This document shows, one piece after another, positions 24,765 to 38,689 of a DNA stretch of 64,000 nucleotides (position 1 is the stretch's first letter; each line of letters starts with the position of its first letter). The position numbers and the translations under genes were made by a program. The notes under the pieces were generated by a model. That model searched no databases. It was not told where the DNA came from and saw nothing but the letters and a program-made list of their open reading frames with translations. Source of the DNA: Odobenus rosmarus divergens (taxonomy: Eukaryota > Chordata > Mammalia > Carnivora > Odobenidae); the NCBI RefSeq assembly GCF_000321225.1, contig NW_004450478.1, positions 1,458,073-1,522,072 of the forward strand, in the 5' to 3' direction.

Positions 24765-27369
24765 AGGAAGCAGAATATCCTTATAGAAAATAGTCATTTG
24801 AATTTAATGTCCTGACCTAAGTTCTACAGGGAGAAAAGGCAGCTTAACTTCAGAGTTTAAAATCTGGGCAAGAATAGGAAAAGAAAAACTCAAAATTTGA
24901 ATCACTTAATTAACATTTTTAAAGACCAAAAATTATTCAACACTTCAGATGTGAAGGCTCCTCCCCTTTTGGCTCAATTAATTGGTTAATTCTTTAGTTA
25001 TTTACAAGATGTAAAATAGGCAAATGTACCTGGCTAATGATCGTCTTACCTAGCTAAGGTTGAAAACTGAGACACCATTTCAAAAATTCTTATCAGGTTC
25101 TGCCTGGCTTCTGACACTTGGCCTTTGTGTCCTCATCTATATTAGGAGTGGACTCTTGTATTATGATGCCGCTCAGCCAAGCCTGACCTCCACAGACTCC
25201 AATTATATCACCAGTCAGTTGGAGAGGGGAAAGAACTTGAGGATAAAATGGTTCCATAAAAATATGTTTGCTCAGTGTCCTAACCAAAAATCTTCTCTGA
25301 CATATTTCCATGTTACTGACCTATTTCTGGCATTTGGATCTCTGGCTCTCATTAAATTTCACTTTGGCAACTGGCTGTAGTCTCTGTGTATTCTATATTC
25401 TTGTCTCAATCATGGAGTCAGACATTATGAAAATATTGATATTCTAAATGTGTACTTGGTTCACATTTAATACATTTACTTATAAATAGTATAGAAGTGG
25501 AGAAGCAGATTGACAATAATACCATGCACATTTTATTATACCAAAAACATAGGGTAAAAATGGAAGATTGAGTTGGTCTGTGAAGTTGCCTTTGAAAGAG
25601 AAATAGGTTAATGCATGGTTTCATTTAAAATAAGGGCAATGACCCCCAGTGTTTGTCTTACATTTAAATTAGGATTGACTTCAATATACTTAAAAAGAAT
25701 TTGGAATCACAAATTTTTAGTAAGTCATTAATTATTCTGATGTAAATTATATCAATAATATTTCATGGTTTACTCCAGAGAATGATCCTGAGAAAAAAAG
25801 TTTAATATTAATAAAGTGATTAACTTCTTTTCACAATGGGTGGGTTTAGACAGCTATTCTATTATCATATTTGTTGCACTCTATGTATTAATATTTGTTG
25901 GAGGTTGTGTTTCAAATTGTTATTAATGATGCTCATTAATTTATACTGAATTATTCATCTTTGGTCTTGCTGAAGTAGTCAAGCATTTTTTTCCCTTTCT
26001 TTTTCCTTGGAAAATTCATGCAGAAAAATATCAAGGCAAAATTAAGCTGCCATAAAGTAATAAAACAATCTTTCATGCTGTTTGATCATGCAGTGAAATC
26101 ATAGGGGCAAGAAAATTGAAGTAGTAGCCTAGACATAGCTTTGATTACCAAGGAAAATGAACAGAATTCAAGGTTCTTATGTTGTCATGGTCAAAACATA
26201 GAGCAATCCATGGGGAAAATTGTTTTTGTACAATTGCATGACTTTGACACTTCCACTGAAAAAAGAACAGAAAGGAGAACATTTATGGCTTGCATTTACT
26301 GAGTGCTCAACAAGCATTTGATTGATTGATTGGTTAGCTGGTGGAAACTTTATACAATGACTACTTCTTTCAAGCACATTGGTGTGTCATTGATCTGGTA
26401 ATTTTTATGGGTCAGATTGTATCTCCATTTACATCAGGACATGGACTGCAACTTATTTCTTACAACACAAAATGGAAGTTATTCTTTTCCCCCCAAAATT
26501 ACTATACTGACATACTATGATATTTGTATTTGTGGTTTGATGCACCCTTATATGGTAACATAAGAAAGATATTCTGAAACTATAGAGAATAGACTATTGG
26601 TGTCAAATCCACATAGGTAGTAACACAATAATGTCAAATCTTGAGAAAGGAATTTTGAGTTGCTTGGCTTAAGGTTAGAATTATGTATTAATAACACCAC
26701 TTGCATAAAATGAAAGTAAAAATGTATTAAGGAATTGATGTGTTTGGAGCACATATATCCTCATATTATACCATTTAAATTCAAGTGTAGGTCTGAAATA
26801 GTCTAGGGACTTTTGTCTATGGGTCATAAATTCGTTGACTAAGAGCTAGTTCTGTTGACAAGAGTTGGTTGTGTTGGTTGTTTGTGAAAAAGTCTCTTCC
26901 TGAACAAAACAGAGAGGAATAGATTTAAATATTGTAAAATTGGGTCAGTCCTAAGCTTACCCCATCCACAGAAACCTAGCCTTAACACAGAACTCCTTTA
27001 AATACGTGAAACAACAGGAAATGAACTGCTTTGCTGGGAGATCACAATGTTAAATTTGAGGAAAGTCACTAAAACCAGTGTGTTTTTACAAGCTACTTCA
27101 AATAAAATTGCTGTGTTTTATTTTGGTCTACACGTCTGTGCTTATCACATATTTCCTGCTTTGTTCTTAAGTGACTAATGGCAAATGTCACATGTTTAAG
27201 AATCACATAAAAGAGGATTTAATAGATTAGCCTTTCTCTGATAGCAGTGATGAGAAACCCTTAGTGTTGAATAAATTCAAAAGGAATAACATTTAAGTTA
27301 CACTTTGTGAAGTTTCTAGTTATAAACAGATTTCCTAAATTATAGAAAAGGATTATATGAAACTACTAC
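24765..27369. other. intron, nothing firmly named
   Basis: AT-rich intron. A 106-aa + strand ORF at 25060-25380 lacks a recognisable domain. 26290-26345 contains TGAGTGCTCAACAAGCATTT followed by four ATTG units, possibly the end of an L2. No exon-like segment noticed. Confidence 0.45.
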
Positions 27370-27595
27370 AGTGGTAGCTATTTAATATTTTTTGAGCATT
27401 TGATATATGCCAAGAGCTGTGCAAAGTCCTTTAAAGAATATTTTATATTTAATTCTGTCAGCATACATATGAGGTATGTTCTTATTATTACTACTGTTAT
27501 AATTCTCATTTTCTAGATAAAGACCCTGAACTTAGAAAAGTTGAGGAATTTGTTCATGGTCATACTTATGAATAGGAATCCATTAATAGGCAAGA
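27370..27595 (+). mobile_element. MIR, nearly full span
   Basis: TTTGAGCATTTGATATATGC, CAAGAGCTGTGCAAAGTCCT, TGAGGTATGTTCTTATTATT, CATTTTCTAGATAAAGACCC and GGAATTTGTTCATGGTCATA follow the MIR consensus order from the 5' part to the 3' half. Confidence 0.75.
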
Positions 27596-28976
27596 ATTAG
27601 GATTTTTTAAATAAATGTTTTTTGGAATAATATTTGTAAAATATTGTTTTAACAAAAGGTATTGGATAGCAACTATACTGTAACATCCTGGAGAAATCAG
27701 AACATGCATCTTTATTGGGTTCATCCATGTCTTCCCAAGGCACAGGTTCAGTTTGCTTGGGGAAACAAATGCAGCCTTGGTCCCCAAATCCATCTCTTAT
27801 ATCATGTCCCTGTAAGGGCAGCCTTCCTCTTGGCTGTCTACTGGTGACCTTCTCTTCCATGGTTTTCTATGCTTGCTGTGGGTTCCAGGGGGCTCTGCTG
27901 ATATTAGACCTCTTGGCCTTTGATAGTTCCTCTCGAGGTATCTATCATTACTTCCTCCTTGGAGCCTCCCCTGTGTTGTTGCAGGGTCCCCATGGGGTCA
28001 AAACACATCATGCTACTCTAACAAATACCTCATTGAAGTGGACGGAGAAACACCAATTCCTGTCCATGTTATGCTAATTTCCTAAGTCAAGAACAAAAGG
28101 TTATGCTATACAACTCTAGTAAAACTGCTCAGCAGTTGGCTTGCACATTCTTCTCATTTCAGCTCCTTTTTCTATGGCCAGTGCACTTATCTCTAGTTAT
28201 TTGGTTAAGAAGATATTAGCATTCACTTATTAAGCAGAGATTGACCTTCTATGTTAAGTGCTGGCTTAAGTGTGTTTGGCACTAAATACGCAATGGAAAG
28301 AAAAACCCAGAATTCCTGACTTCATAGAGCTCCTGGTCCAGTAAACTAATTCCCTTTGAAGTACTTAATACTTACAACAATCCCTCCTCTCTAACTGCAA
28401 ATGAGTGATCAAGTTGGTGAACCTGAATGTACCTGGTGGTGTGTTTCCTCCCTATTTTGTACAGGGCTCAAGAAGTGAAAGGGTCATTGATATTCCCCAA
28501 ATACTTTCGCACAGGGTGGGAGCTTAAAGGGGATCCAGATACAGTGTCTCCTATGTGGTTTATTGGGCCTCACACAAAGAAAATGGCAATTGGCTGACCT
28601 TGTGGAGCACTCGGAATTGCTGAAATATACCTGAATTCACAGAGGGACAGTATTCCAAGGCTGGCCCTTGGACTCTTGCCACTTATCTATTCCATTAGGT
28701 CATATACAGCATATATTAAAAATTACAACTCTTCACCTGGGATCACAGGAATTTAGAATTATAAACAACCTCAGAAATCATCTAGTTGTTCGTTTAGTAA
28801 ATATTTGTTTAGTACCCACTGTGCTTGCTGCTGTCTTTTTCATCATCAAGCAAAGAAGGAAACAGATTCAGAGGTGAGGATATTTGTTCTTTTTTAGGAA
28901 TTGGCAGAACCTGGGCTATGCTTCTATTGTTTTCAAAGCATATACTAAATACTCATTGAATGGTTTCAAGTTTGTC
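27596..28976. other. intron, unnamed
   Basis: 27715-28077 has a 120-aa + strand ORF of Ser/Leu/Gly-rich composition over a GC-richer block, overlapped by ORFs in other frames. It looks like an old repeat or chance, not a host exon. 28240-28340 (GCACTAAATACGCAATGG...) resembles the first part of the unnamed repeat at 49860. Confidence 0.4.
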
Positions 28977-29490
28977 CCTCATATTAGGGTTTTCCATGGA
29001 AACAGAAAATAAGATCTATCTATCTTTCTATTATATCTTCATTGAGAGAGAAGGAGAGAAAGAGACTCATTGTAATGTATTGGCTCATGTGATTCTGGAA
29101 GTTGAGAAGTCCCAAAATCTGCCATCTGCAACCTGGAGACTCAGGAAAGCTGGTGATGTAGAGAGCCATTCGTTAGATTCCAGTCCAGATCTGAAGGCCT
29201 GAGAACCAAGTATACTAAGGGTAGGGAGAAGAAAGATTGATGTCACAGCCAATTACTCAGCCAGAGAGCAAATTCACCCTTCCTCTGCCCTTTTGTTCTG
29301 TTCAGGAGCTCAATAGATTGGTTGATGCCCAACCACATCTGGGAGAGCTATCTGCTTTACTCATTCCACCAGTTCAAATGCTGATCTCCTCCAAACATAC
29401 CCTCATAAACACACCCGTAATGTTTAAGCAGTTATCTGGGTATCCCTTGGCCCAGTCAAGTTGACACATAAATTTAACCAATGCACCCTT
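28977..29490. repeat. Old interspersed mammalian repeat, family not named
   Basis: TTTTCCATGGAAACAGAAAA, GTATTGGCTCATGTGATTCT, GGAAGTTGAGAAGTCCCAAA, a CTATCTGCTTTACTCATTCC passage and AGTCAAGTTGACACATAAAT followed by TTAACCA. I know this succession from many mammalian loci but cannot assign it securely. The 80- and 75-aa ORFs on it are not host genes. Confidence 0.55.
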
Positions 29491-31770
29491 TCGTCATTCC
29501 TACCCACAGACATTCTAGCCACTGGAACCTTCTTTCATAGGTGGTATGTTTATGGACTCTTTGCATCACAGTTTAGAAAGAGAAACATCATGAATTGCTG
29601 ATATTTGATCAATATTCAGCCATTTTTTACCTAACAAAAGGCAATTTCATATGATTTATCTTAAGCCATGCCCTACTGCCATGTACAAATGCTCTTATTA
29701 GAGATCAAAGCTAATATTTCTTTCTTACTAACCCTTCCCCTATGTGCATGCACCTACACACATTCTCATACACACATATGATTGTTTCTCCAGGACATGT
29801 GGCTAGTAAGAAGAAAACTAGGGCAAAAATTTGTATTTACCAAATACAGGATTTGCTCTAGATATTCTTCATTTGCTCCTTCACTCTAGACTGTCCCTTC
29901 CCCAGGAAGCTGTCCACCGCACACTGCATCAATGGGGCTCCCTTGTCCTCTGACTTCCGGCAGGAGATCAGAGTTCAGGAGGAGGGAACTTTGGGATATT
30001 GATTCCCTACCTGCTTCCCAGACAGACCCTGGCTTAGTAGTGCCTGTGTTCTTCTATCTGTGGCCATAGCTCATGCTCAGCATCCTCTCCTACAGCTATT
30101 GTGACCATAGCTCATGCTCAGTGTTCTCTCCCATAGCTATGCCCTTTGCTTGGTTCTATAATCCCCGCCCTCCTGGGCTAGGGGTGGCAAGAGCTTCCCT
30201 TTTGTCAGCCCTGGGAGGTTCACTACCTATTGTTTTCCCTTAATGCTACCCTCTTTAATAGTCCCCTTCTGTAATAGTTTCTTGGTTAATAGTCTCTTCA
30301 CTTACCATTTTGACTTGCCATCCATTCATTTTCTCCCAGGGCCCTGACTCAGTTTTTTTCCTGGCTATGTTTAATTTGTGCATATATTAATCTATATTTG
30401 TTATGTATGTAACTTCTGTTGGTATGTTTGCATAGCTATACCTGTGGGCTAAGGACTAAGACTTGTAAATGTCTTTGGGTAAAAAGAACAATTAATATAC
30501 CCACAAATGGTACTTATTTATACTTCTAATCTCAAAACTAACTGTTAATTATTAATTAAGACCTTTTATCTTCACTGGAAGTTTTAAAATGAGAAAATAG
30601 TGGCTAAGTGTAGTTTCCTAATATGAAATACAAGACAATATTCAAACATTTATGAAATATAATTCCACTTTCCACTTTTACTTTCCTATTAATTATTAGC
30701 TCTGGGCAAAACATTAAATCAAATATAGTATAAATTTGCCTGCTAATCTTTGCTTGTTTTCCAGTGTATAGTCTTTGCCTATAATGTATATAATTACATG
30801 CCATATAGAAGGGAAAAAAATAAAATATTTTGAATACATTGGGATACCATTTTGTTTTCCAAGTACACATTGACTTAACCCCTTCCCTCCTAACCCTCCA
30901 AACTAGCTCATTGCTAGAACAAACACTTACTGAACACTTGTTATGCATCAGCATTGTGTTCAGTGATGTGGGACAATCAGGAAATTCATGGGAAATCATA
31001 TTCTGGATTCTAGAAGACTCCTTGACATTGTCACACATCCATTAAGCATTGGTTAGTAAGAATCAAAATGAAAACCCAGGTCTTGTGGTTCTGGTTTAAT
31101 CTTTCTTTTCTTAAAACTGCACCATACTCAGTGGGTACTGGGTCCCTGGCCAACCAAATGTTAGAAGACAGGAGAAAAGCAGTCTTCATCCATCCTTAAA
31201 AAATTGTTCATTTTTTCTCTGGGTAAGTGGTAAAGTTACAGACTTCATAGCTCTTTAAAATAAGCTCAGGGTAGTTGATAAATAAAAACACATAGATATT
31301 TCACATCTGTAGCTGCTTATTCATTCATTCCTCATACTGTGGGGTAGAAAAGCCCTAAAGACACATGCTAGGCCCTCCATATTTAATTGCTTTCTGAAAA
31401 TATTTAACAAATATGTCTTAATGAATTACAAGGCCATTTAAAAGACTGTATCATAGGCACTCATCTCCCAAATTTCCCCCAAAAACAGAAGCTTGTTTTG
31501 GCATTGCTTATAGAAGATCTCTAGGTTCATGTGTGTGTTGGGTGGTTAAGGGAGAAGAGGAGAATGGAATATTAAAACAAGTGGATTGGACTGGTTTGTT
31601 GAGAGAGCCTTGGATAGAAAAGCCAAATGAAAGATGAAAGAAATAGTGACTACTGACAATTCTTTGACTCTGTTAAGTGAGAACATAGGGTATTTAAGAT
31701 TCCCACAATTATTTATCATAGTTTCGTAAAATGTAGCTACAGCTTTTACAAGTATTAATGGAGCTTATTT
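29491..31770. other. intron, with GC-richer block and short tandem duplication
   Basis: 29880-30340 is GC-richer and repeat-like (GGAGATCAGAGTTCAGGAGG, CCTGGGCTAGGGGTGGCAAG), probably an old LTR or LINE part. Inside it, two ~43-bp copies beginning CCATAGCTCATGCTCAG lie at about 30063-30105 and 30106-30148. The 144-aa minus-strand ORF (30604-31038) has no domain and overlaps diverged repeat text at 30900-31000, so I regard it as chance. Confidence 0.4.
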
Positions 31771-31965
31771 CTTTAATGATTTTTTAAAATGTATTCATTT
31801 GAGAGAGAGAGAGAAAGGGAGAGAGCACGAGCAGAGGGGAGAGGGAGAGGGAGAAGCAAACTCCCCCTGAGCCAGGAGCCCGATGTGGGACTCGATCCCA
31901 GGACCTGGAGATCAAGACCTGAGCCAAAGGCAAATGATTAACCATCTGAGCCACACAGGTGCCCC
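31771..31965 (-). mobile_element. tRNA-derived carnivore SINE
   Basis: Tail TTTTTTAAAATGTATTCATT with (GAGA)n, body AGCAAACTCCCCCTGAGCCA, head ATCTGAGCCACACAGGTGCC. The duplication TTAATGGAGCTYATTT lies at 31755-31770 and 31966-31981 with one mismatch. Confidence 0.92.
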
Positions 31966-32118
31966 TTAATGGAGCTCATTTTTAATTTTTGGCTGTAATC
32001 AAGGGAAATGGGAATGATTTTAGATGTTAGGGAACATCTAATTAGAGGGGCTTTTTGTTGGTTTTGGGGGGTTAGAATCATTAAGAGTAACCTCAAACCT
32101 GGAATAAGATAATGGAAA

Positions 32119-32215
32119 GATGGATGGATAGATAGATACATAGATAGATAGTTAGATAGATAGATCCTATATCTATCTATCTATCTATATATATATAGAG
32201 AGAGAGAGAGAGAGA
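32119..32215. repeat. Compound (GATA)n-(TATC)n-(AT)n-(AG)n microsatellite
   Basis: GATGGATGGATAGATAGATA continues as GATA units to about 32165, then CCTATATCTATCTATCTATC, TATATATATA and nine AG units. The GATA and TATC halves are complementary and can fold back. Confidence 0.92.
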
Positions 32216-33089
32216 TCACAAAGTGTAAAAATTACTTTAATCAATATTACATTCCATTGTTCAACCACAGTTTCAAGGGCTGATGTGGAATGCTGACGTA
32301 TTCTTGACAATTGTTATATTGGATTCCTTGTGCTCTGTGTTATAGGCTCTTCCACTTGAACTAAGGCAAAAAAAAAAAGGTGACATAAAATTATTTATTC
32401 TTTGACATATTTGCTGACTACTACTTCCTGAAAATCATTGAGCTACTACCTTGGTGAAACACTTAATAGGGGTAGCTTCTTCAAAGTCAGCTCACCTTGG
32501 GCTTCAGATCAATGTTGTGCTTCCTGGCAGTAAGGATAAAAAGGAAATCAGAGTAAATTACACTGTTCTCGTATTATACAAAAGAAGGCCACAAATTAGC
32601 TCTTCCAGAGAGACAAAAATCTTTCCTAGTAATAAATCCTAAAAAATGTCTACTTAGTGAAAAAAAGAGAATGTATTTTCTTACTGTAAATTTAAAGGAT
32701 TATATAAACAATTCAACTCTTCTTAAGTTGTGATTCCCAAGAAAAGAAATTACCTTAATGACTCTTCATTTGTCACCTCCAGAAACAAGCAGTTTGAGTA
32801 TTTCTTTTATTATGATGTATTAGAACTTCATTAATAAGGAAGCCTTACAAGTAGCCTATCATTTTTTGAGAAAGATCACACTGTGCTAAATAATGAGATA
32901 TGGGAATACATTGAACAGCTTGACTTCTGCTGACTTTTACTTAAGAGTGTGAAGTGTTTTAAATTAGACTATGTTAGTATTGATGAAACGTGCACAAGGG
33001 GGAAAAATAATTTAAAGGCTTTGTTCCATCTTGAGATCTAGATAAATTGTATAATTTAAAAATAAATCACTGTGACCTGACGGCAAGGA
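32216..33089. other. intron, nothing named
   Basis: AT-rich intron with no repeat or exon-like segment recognised. Confidence 0.45.
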
Positions 33090-33690
33090 AAAACAACTCT
33101 CTCGTGTGCTGTCGGAGGGAGTGGAAATTGGGGCAACCTTTTTGGAAGCCAATTCAGTAATACCTATCATTTTTACATTGCATTTATTCATTGATCTGGT
33201 AATTACACATACAGACTAGACTTTGACCCTAGATAAATTTGTAAAAGTACACCAAAATAGATTTAGAAGAGCATTCATTGTGCAGTGTTTTTGAAATAAC
33301 AAAAGGAAAAATTACAAATATAATCTGCATACACAACAATAAGAGAATGATTAAATCAAAGGCATATCCATTTAACAGCACACCCTAAGCCATTAAGAAG
33401 TATAATGTAATTCTTTTTTTCAAAGATTTTTTATTTATCTGACAGAGGGATAGCATAGCGAGAGAGGGAACACAAGCAGGGAGAGTGGCAGAGGGAGAAG
33501 CAGGCTCCCTGCTGAGCAAGGAGCCTGATGCCCTCTCGATCCCAGGACTCTGGGATCATGACCTGAGCCAAAGGCAGACACTTAACGACTGAGCCACCCA
33601 GGCGCCCCAAGAATTATAATGTAATTCTATGTATGCTCAAATGGAAAGGATTCCAGAATGGATTGGTAGGTAAACATGCCAGCCATAGAC
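33090..33690 (+). mobile_element. Old LINE-1 3' fragment, split by a SINE
   Basis: TCGGAGGGAGTGGAAATTGG, GGCAACCTTTTTGGAAGCCA, ACTTTGACCCTAGATAAATT and GCATTCATTGTGCAGTGTTT parallel the ORF2-end/3' UTR of old L1s. The text resumes after the SINE with TCTATGTATGCTCAAATGGA. Confidence 0.7.
33415..33608 (-). mobile_element. tRNA-derived carnivore SINE
   Basis: TTTTTCAAAGATTTTTTATT, CACAAGCAGGGAGAGTGGCA, GAGAAGCAGGCTCCCTGCTG, ACTGAGCCACCCAGGCGCCC. The duplication AAGAAKTATAATGTAATTCT (20 bp, one mismatch) lies at 33395-33414 and 33609-33628. It sits inside an older LINE-1 fragment. Confidence 0.95.
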
Positions 33691-33697
33691 CATTATA

Positions 33698-34152
33698 CAG
33701 CAATCCCCCCTTATCTGCAGGGGATGTGTTCCAGGACCCCCAGTGGATGCCTCAAACCACAGATAGTACCAAACCCAAATGTACTGTTTTTTCTTATACA
33801 TGCACACCTAAGATAAAGTTTATTTTATAAATTAGGCACAGTAACAGATTAACAACAATAACTAATAATAAAATAGAGCAATTATAACTGGACTGTAATA
33901 AGGGTTATGTGAATGTGGTCTTGCTCTCTGGAAATATGTTAGTGTGCTGCACTTATCCTTCTTGTGATGACTGAGATGATAACATGCCTAGATGATGAGA
34001 GGAAGATGAAGGACACAGGCACTGTGATGTAGCATTAGGCTGCTGCTGACCTTCTGATGGTACGTCAGGAGGATCATTTGCTTCTTGACTGGGGGTTGAC
34101 CACAGGTAACTGAAATTGAGGAAAGCAACACTATAGATAAAGGGGACTATTG
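33698..34152 (+). mobile_element. Tigger-like (pogo/Tc1-mariner) non-autonomous DNA transposon
   Basis: The 455-bp unit is bounded by TA (33696-33697 and 34153-34154) and by imperfect inverted ends CAGCAATCCCCCCTTATCTG and CAATAGTCCCCTTTATCTAT (reverse complement of the right end). These are the typical 'CAGTAGTCCCCCTTATCCGCG' termini. The interior, CAGGACCCCCAGTGGATGCC and AGATTAACAACAATAACTAA, matches a recurrent mammalian MITE of this group. No transposase reading frame remains. Confidence 0.85.
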
Positions 34153-34154
34153 TA

Positions 34155-37233
<3,079 letters not shown>

Positions 37234-37418
37234 CTATTTTATTTTTTAAAAAGATTTTATTTATTTATTTGAGAGAGAGAGCGAGAGAGAGAGAGCATAA
37301 GTGGGGGAAGAGGGAGAGGGAGAACAGGGAGCCTGACATGGGGCTCGATCCCAGGACCCTGAGATCATGACGTGAGCTGAAGACAGATGCTTAAATGACT
37401 GAGCCACCCAGGCGCCCC
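37234..37418 (-). mobile_element. tRNA-derived carnivore SINE
   Basis: AAAAAGATTTTATTTATTTA, a GAGAGAGAGC run, GGGCTCGATCCCAGGACCCT, ACTGAGCCACCCAGGCGCCC. The perfect 15-bp duplication AAGAAGTTTCCAATT lies at 37219-37233 and 37419-37433. It inserted directly beside the hairpin at 37431. Confidence 0.95.
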
Positions 37419-37430
37419 AAGAAGTTTCCA

Positions 37431-37577
37431 ATTTTAGAGAAATAATTGTTCAGAGGACAGGTAAGAGGAAAGAGGAAGAAACTAAAAGAACACACAACAA
37501 GTATCTTAGCCTGTATGTTCTTTCAGTTTCTTCCCATTTTCTCATATCTGTCCTCTGAACAATTATTTCTCTAAAAT
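37431..37577. repeat. Long inverted repeat / hairpin, 63-bp arms
   Basis: The left arm 37431-37493 and right arm 37515-37577 are reverse complements with 7 mismatches. The outer 30 bp are identical (ATTTTAGAGAAATAATTGTT, then CAGAGGACAG). The loop is 21 bp. Two of the mismatches become G-U pairs if the + strand is transcribed. No transposon family or protein frame fits it. It lies in the intron of the + strand gene, between a SINE and an L1 3' end. Confidence 0.9.
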
Positions 37578-37589
37578 CAAAAATCTCTT

Positions 37590-38045
37590 CAAAGAACAAA
37601 TACTACATGATCCCACTTATATGAGAATCTAAAACTGTCAAACTCACAGAAGCAGAGAATAGAATGGTAGTTACCAGGGGCTGGGGGAAAGGGGAAATGA
37701 GAACAGATTGGTCAACTGGTACAAAGTTTCGCCTATGCAAGATAAGTATGTCCTAGAGTTTTATGAACAGCATAGTGCCTACAGTTAATGATACTAAGAT
37801 TTTCTAAGAGAATAGAACTTATGTTAAGTGTCCGTATCACTAAATAATACATACATATATACATATATGCATACATACATACATACATACATGGAGGGTA
37901 AAATTTAGAAGGAATAGATGCAATTATGGCTTGATTGTGGCAATGATTTCATAGGTGTATTTATCTCCAAATTCATCAAATTGTATGTGGTAAATATGTA
38001 CAACTTTTTGTATTTCAATCATAATAAAGTGGTTTAAAAAAAAGA
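37590..38045 (+). mobile_element. Old LINE-1 3' UTR
   Basis: CTACATGATCCCACTTATAT, GAGAATAGAATGGTAGTTAC, CAGGGGCTGGGGGAAAGGGG, a microsatellite, ATGGCTTGATTGTGGCAATG and TCAATCATAATAAAGTGGTT ending in an A-run follow the standard L1M/L1P 3' UTR order. Confidence 0.88.
37848..37893 (+). repeat. (ACAT)n microsatellite within L1 3' UTR
   Basis: ACATACATATATACATATAT, then GCATACATACATACATACAT. It lies where L1 3' UTRs usually carry a (CA)n run. Confidence 0.85.
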
Positions 38046-38689
38046 ATGTACAAGTGCCTTTCATAATTTCAAGAGATTCAGAAGTGACTGAACCTGATGT
38101 TTTTCAGAATTTATCTTATATAAACTACATTGTAAATTCTGGAAAATCTTCCAGTGGTGAAAAATCTTTAAATGGCCCATTAAATATTGTCAATTAAGAA
38201 AAAGATCAGAGTGATAAAAGATACAGGTGTTATATTCCTTAATATAATATATGCCTGACATTTTAAGGAAATACTACTGGTGACTTAAGTCTTAAGCGCA
38301 CTTTATTTTAAGGACAATCATCTTAACTATATCCATGTAGGTGGTTTTTAGTTAATTATGAAAAAGTGGAATCAAATTTGGTTTGTCTTTCATGTTATCT
38401 CCCACTAGTCTTTAAGTGGTTGTTTATATTTCCCTAAGTACCTTTCATCATTTTCAGATTTCCCTTTCTTTTAGGTTGAATTATATGAAACCGCTGATAT
38501 TTGGCCATTTTTGACCTACAAAAATATTGCAATTTCATATGATGCAACCTAATATTTGGAACTCAGTTACAGAGAGAGAAAATGAATCATATTCCTCAAT
38601 TCGTGTCACATTCAGGCACTCAACAAATGTTTACTCAGCACAGTCCAAAATCCCCGTTCTTGTAGAATTGCAATAGCAGTCTGTGCAAG
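38046..38689. other. intron, nothing named
   Basis: AT-rich intron between two LINE-1-derived blocks. No element recognised. Confidence 0.45.

Noticed and set aside
27715..28077. 120-aa + strand ORF as an exon or small gene
   Set aside because: Several frames are open at once over a GC-richer block, composition is Ser/Gly/Leu-biased, and no splice pair of suitable phase surrounds it.
30604..31038. 144-aa minus-strand ORF as a gene
   Set aside because: No domain, no start context, biased AT composition, and it overlaps diverged repeat-like text near 30900-31000. On the opposite strand to the only supported gene.
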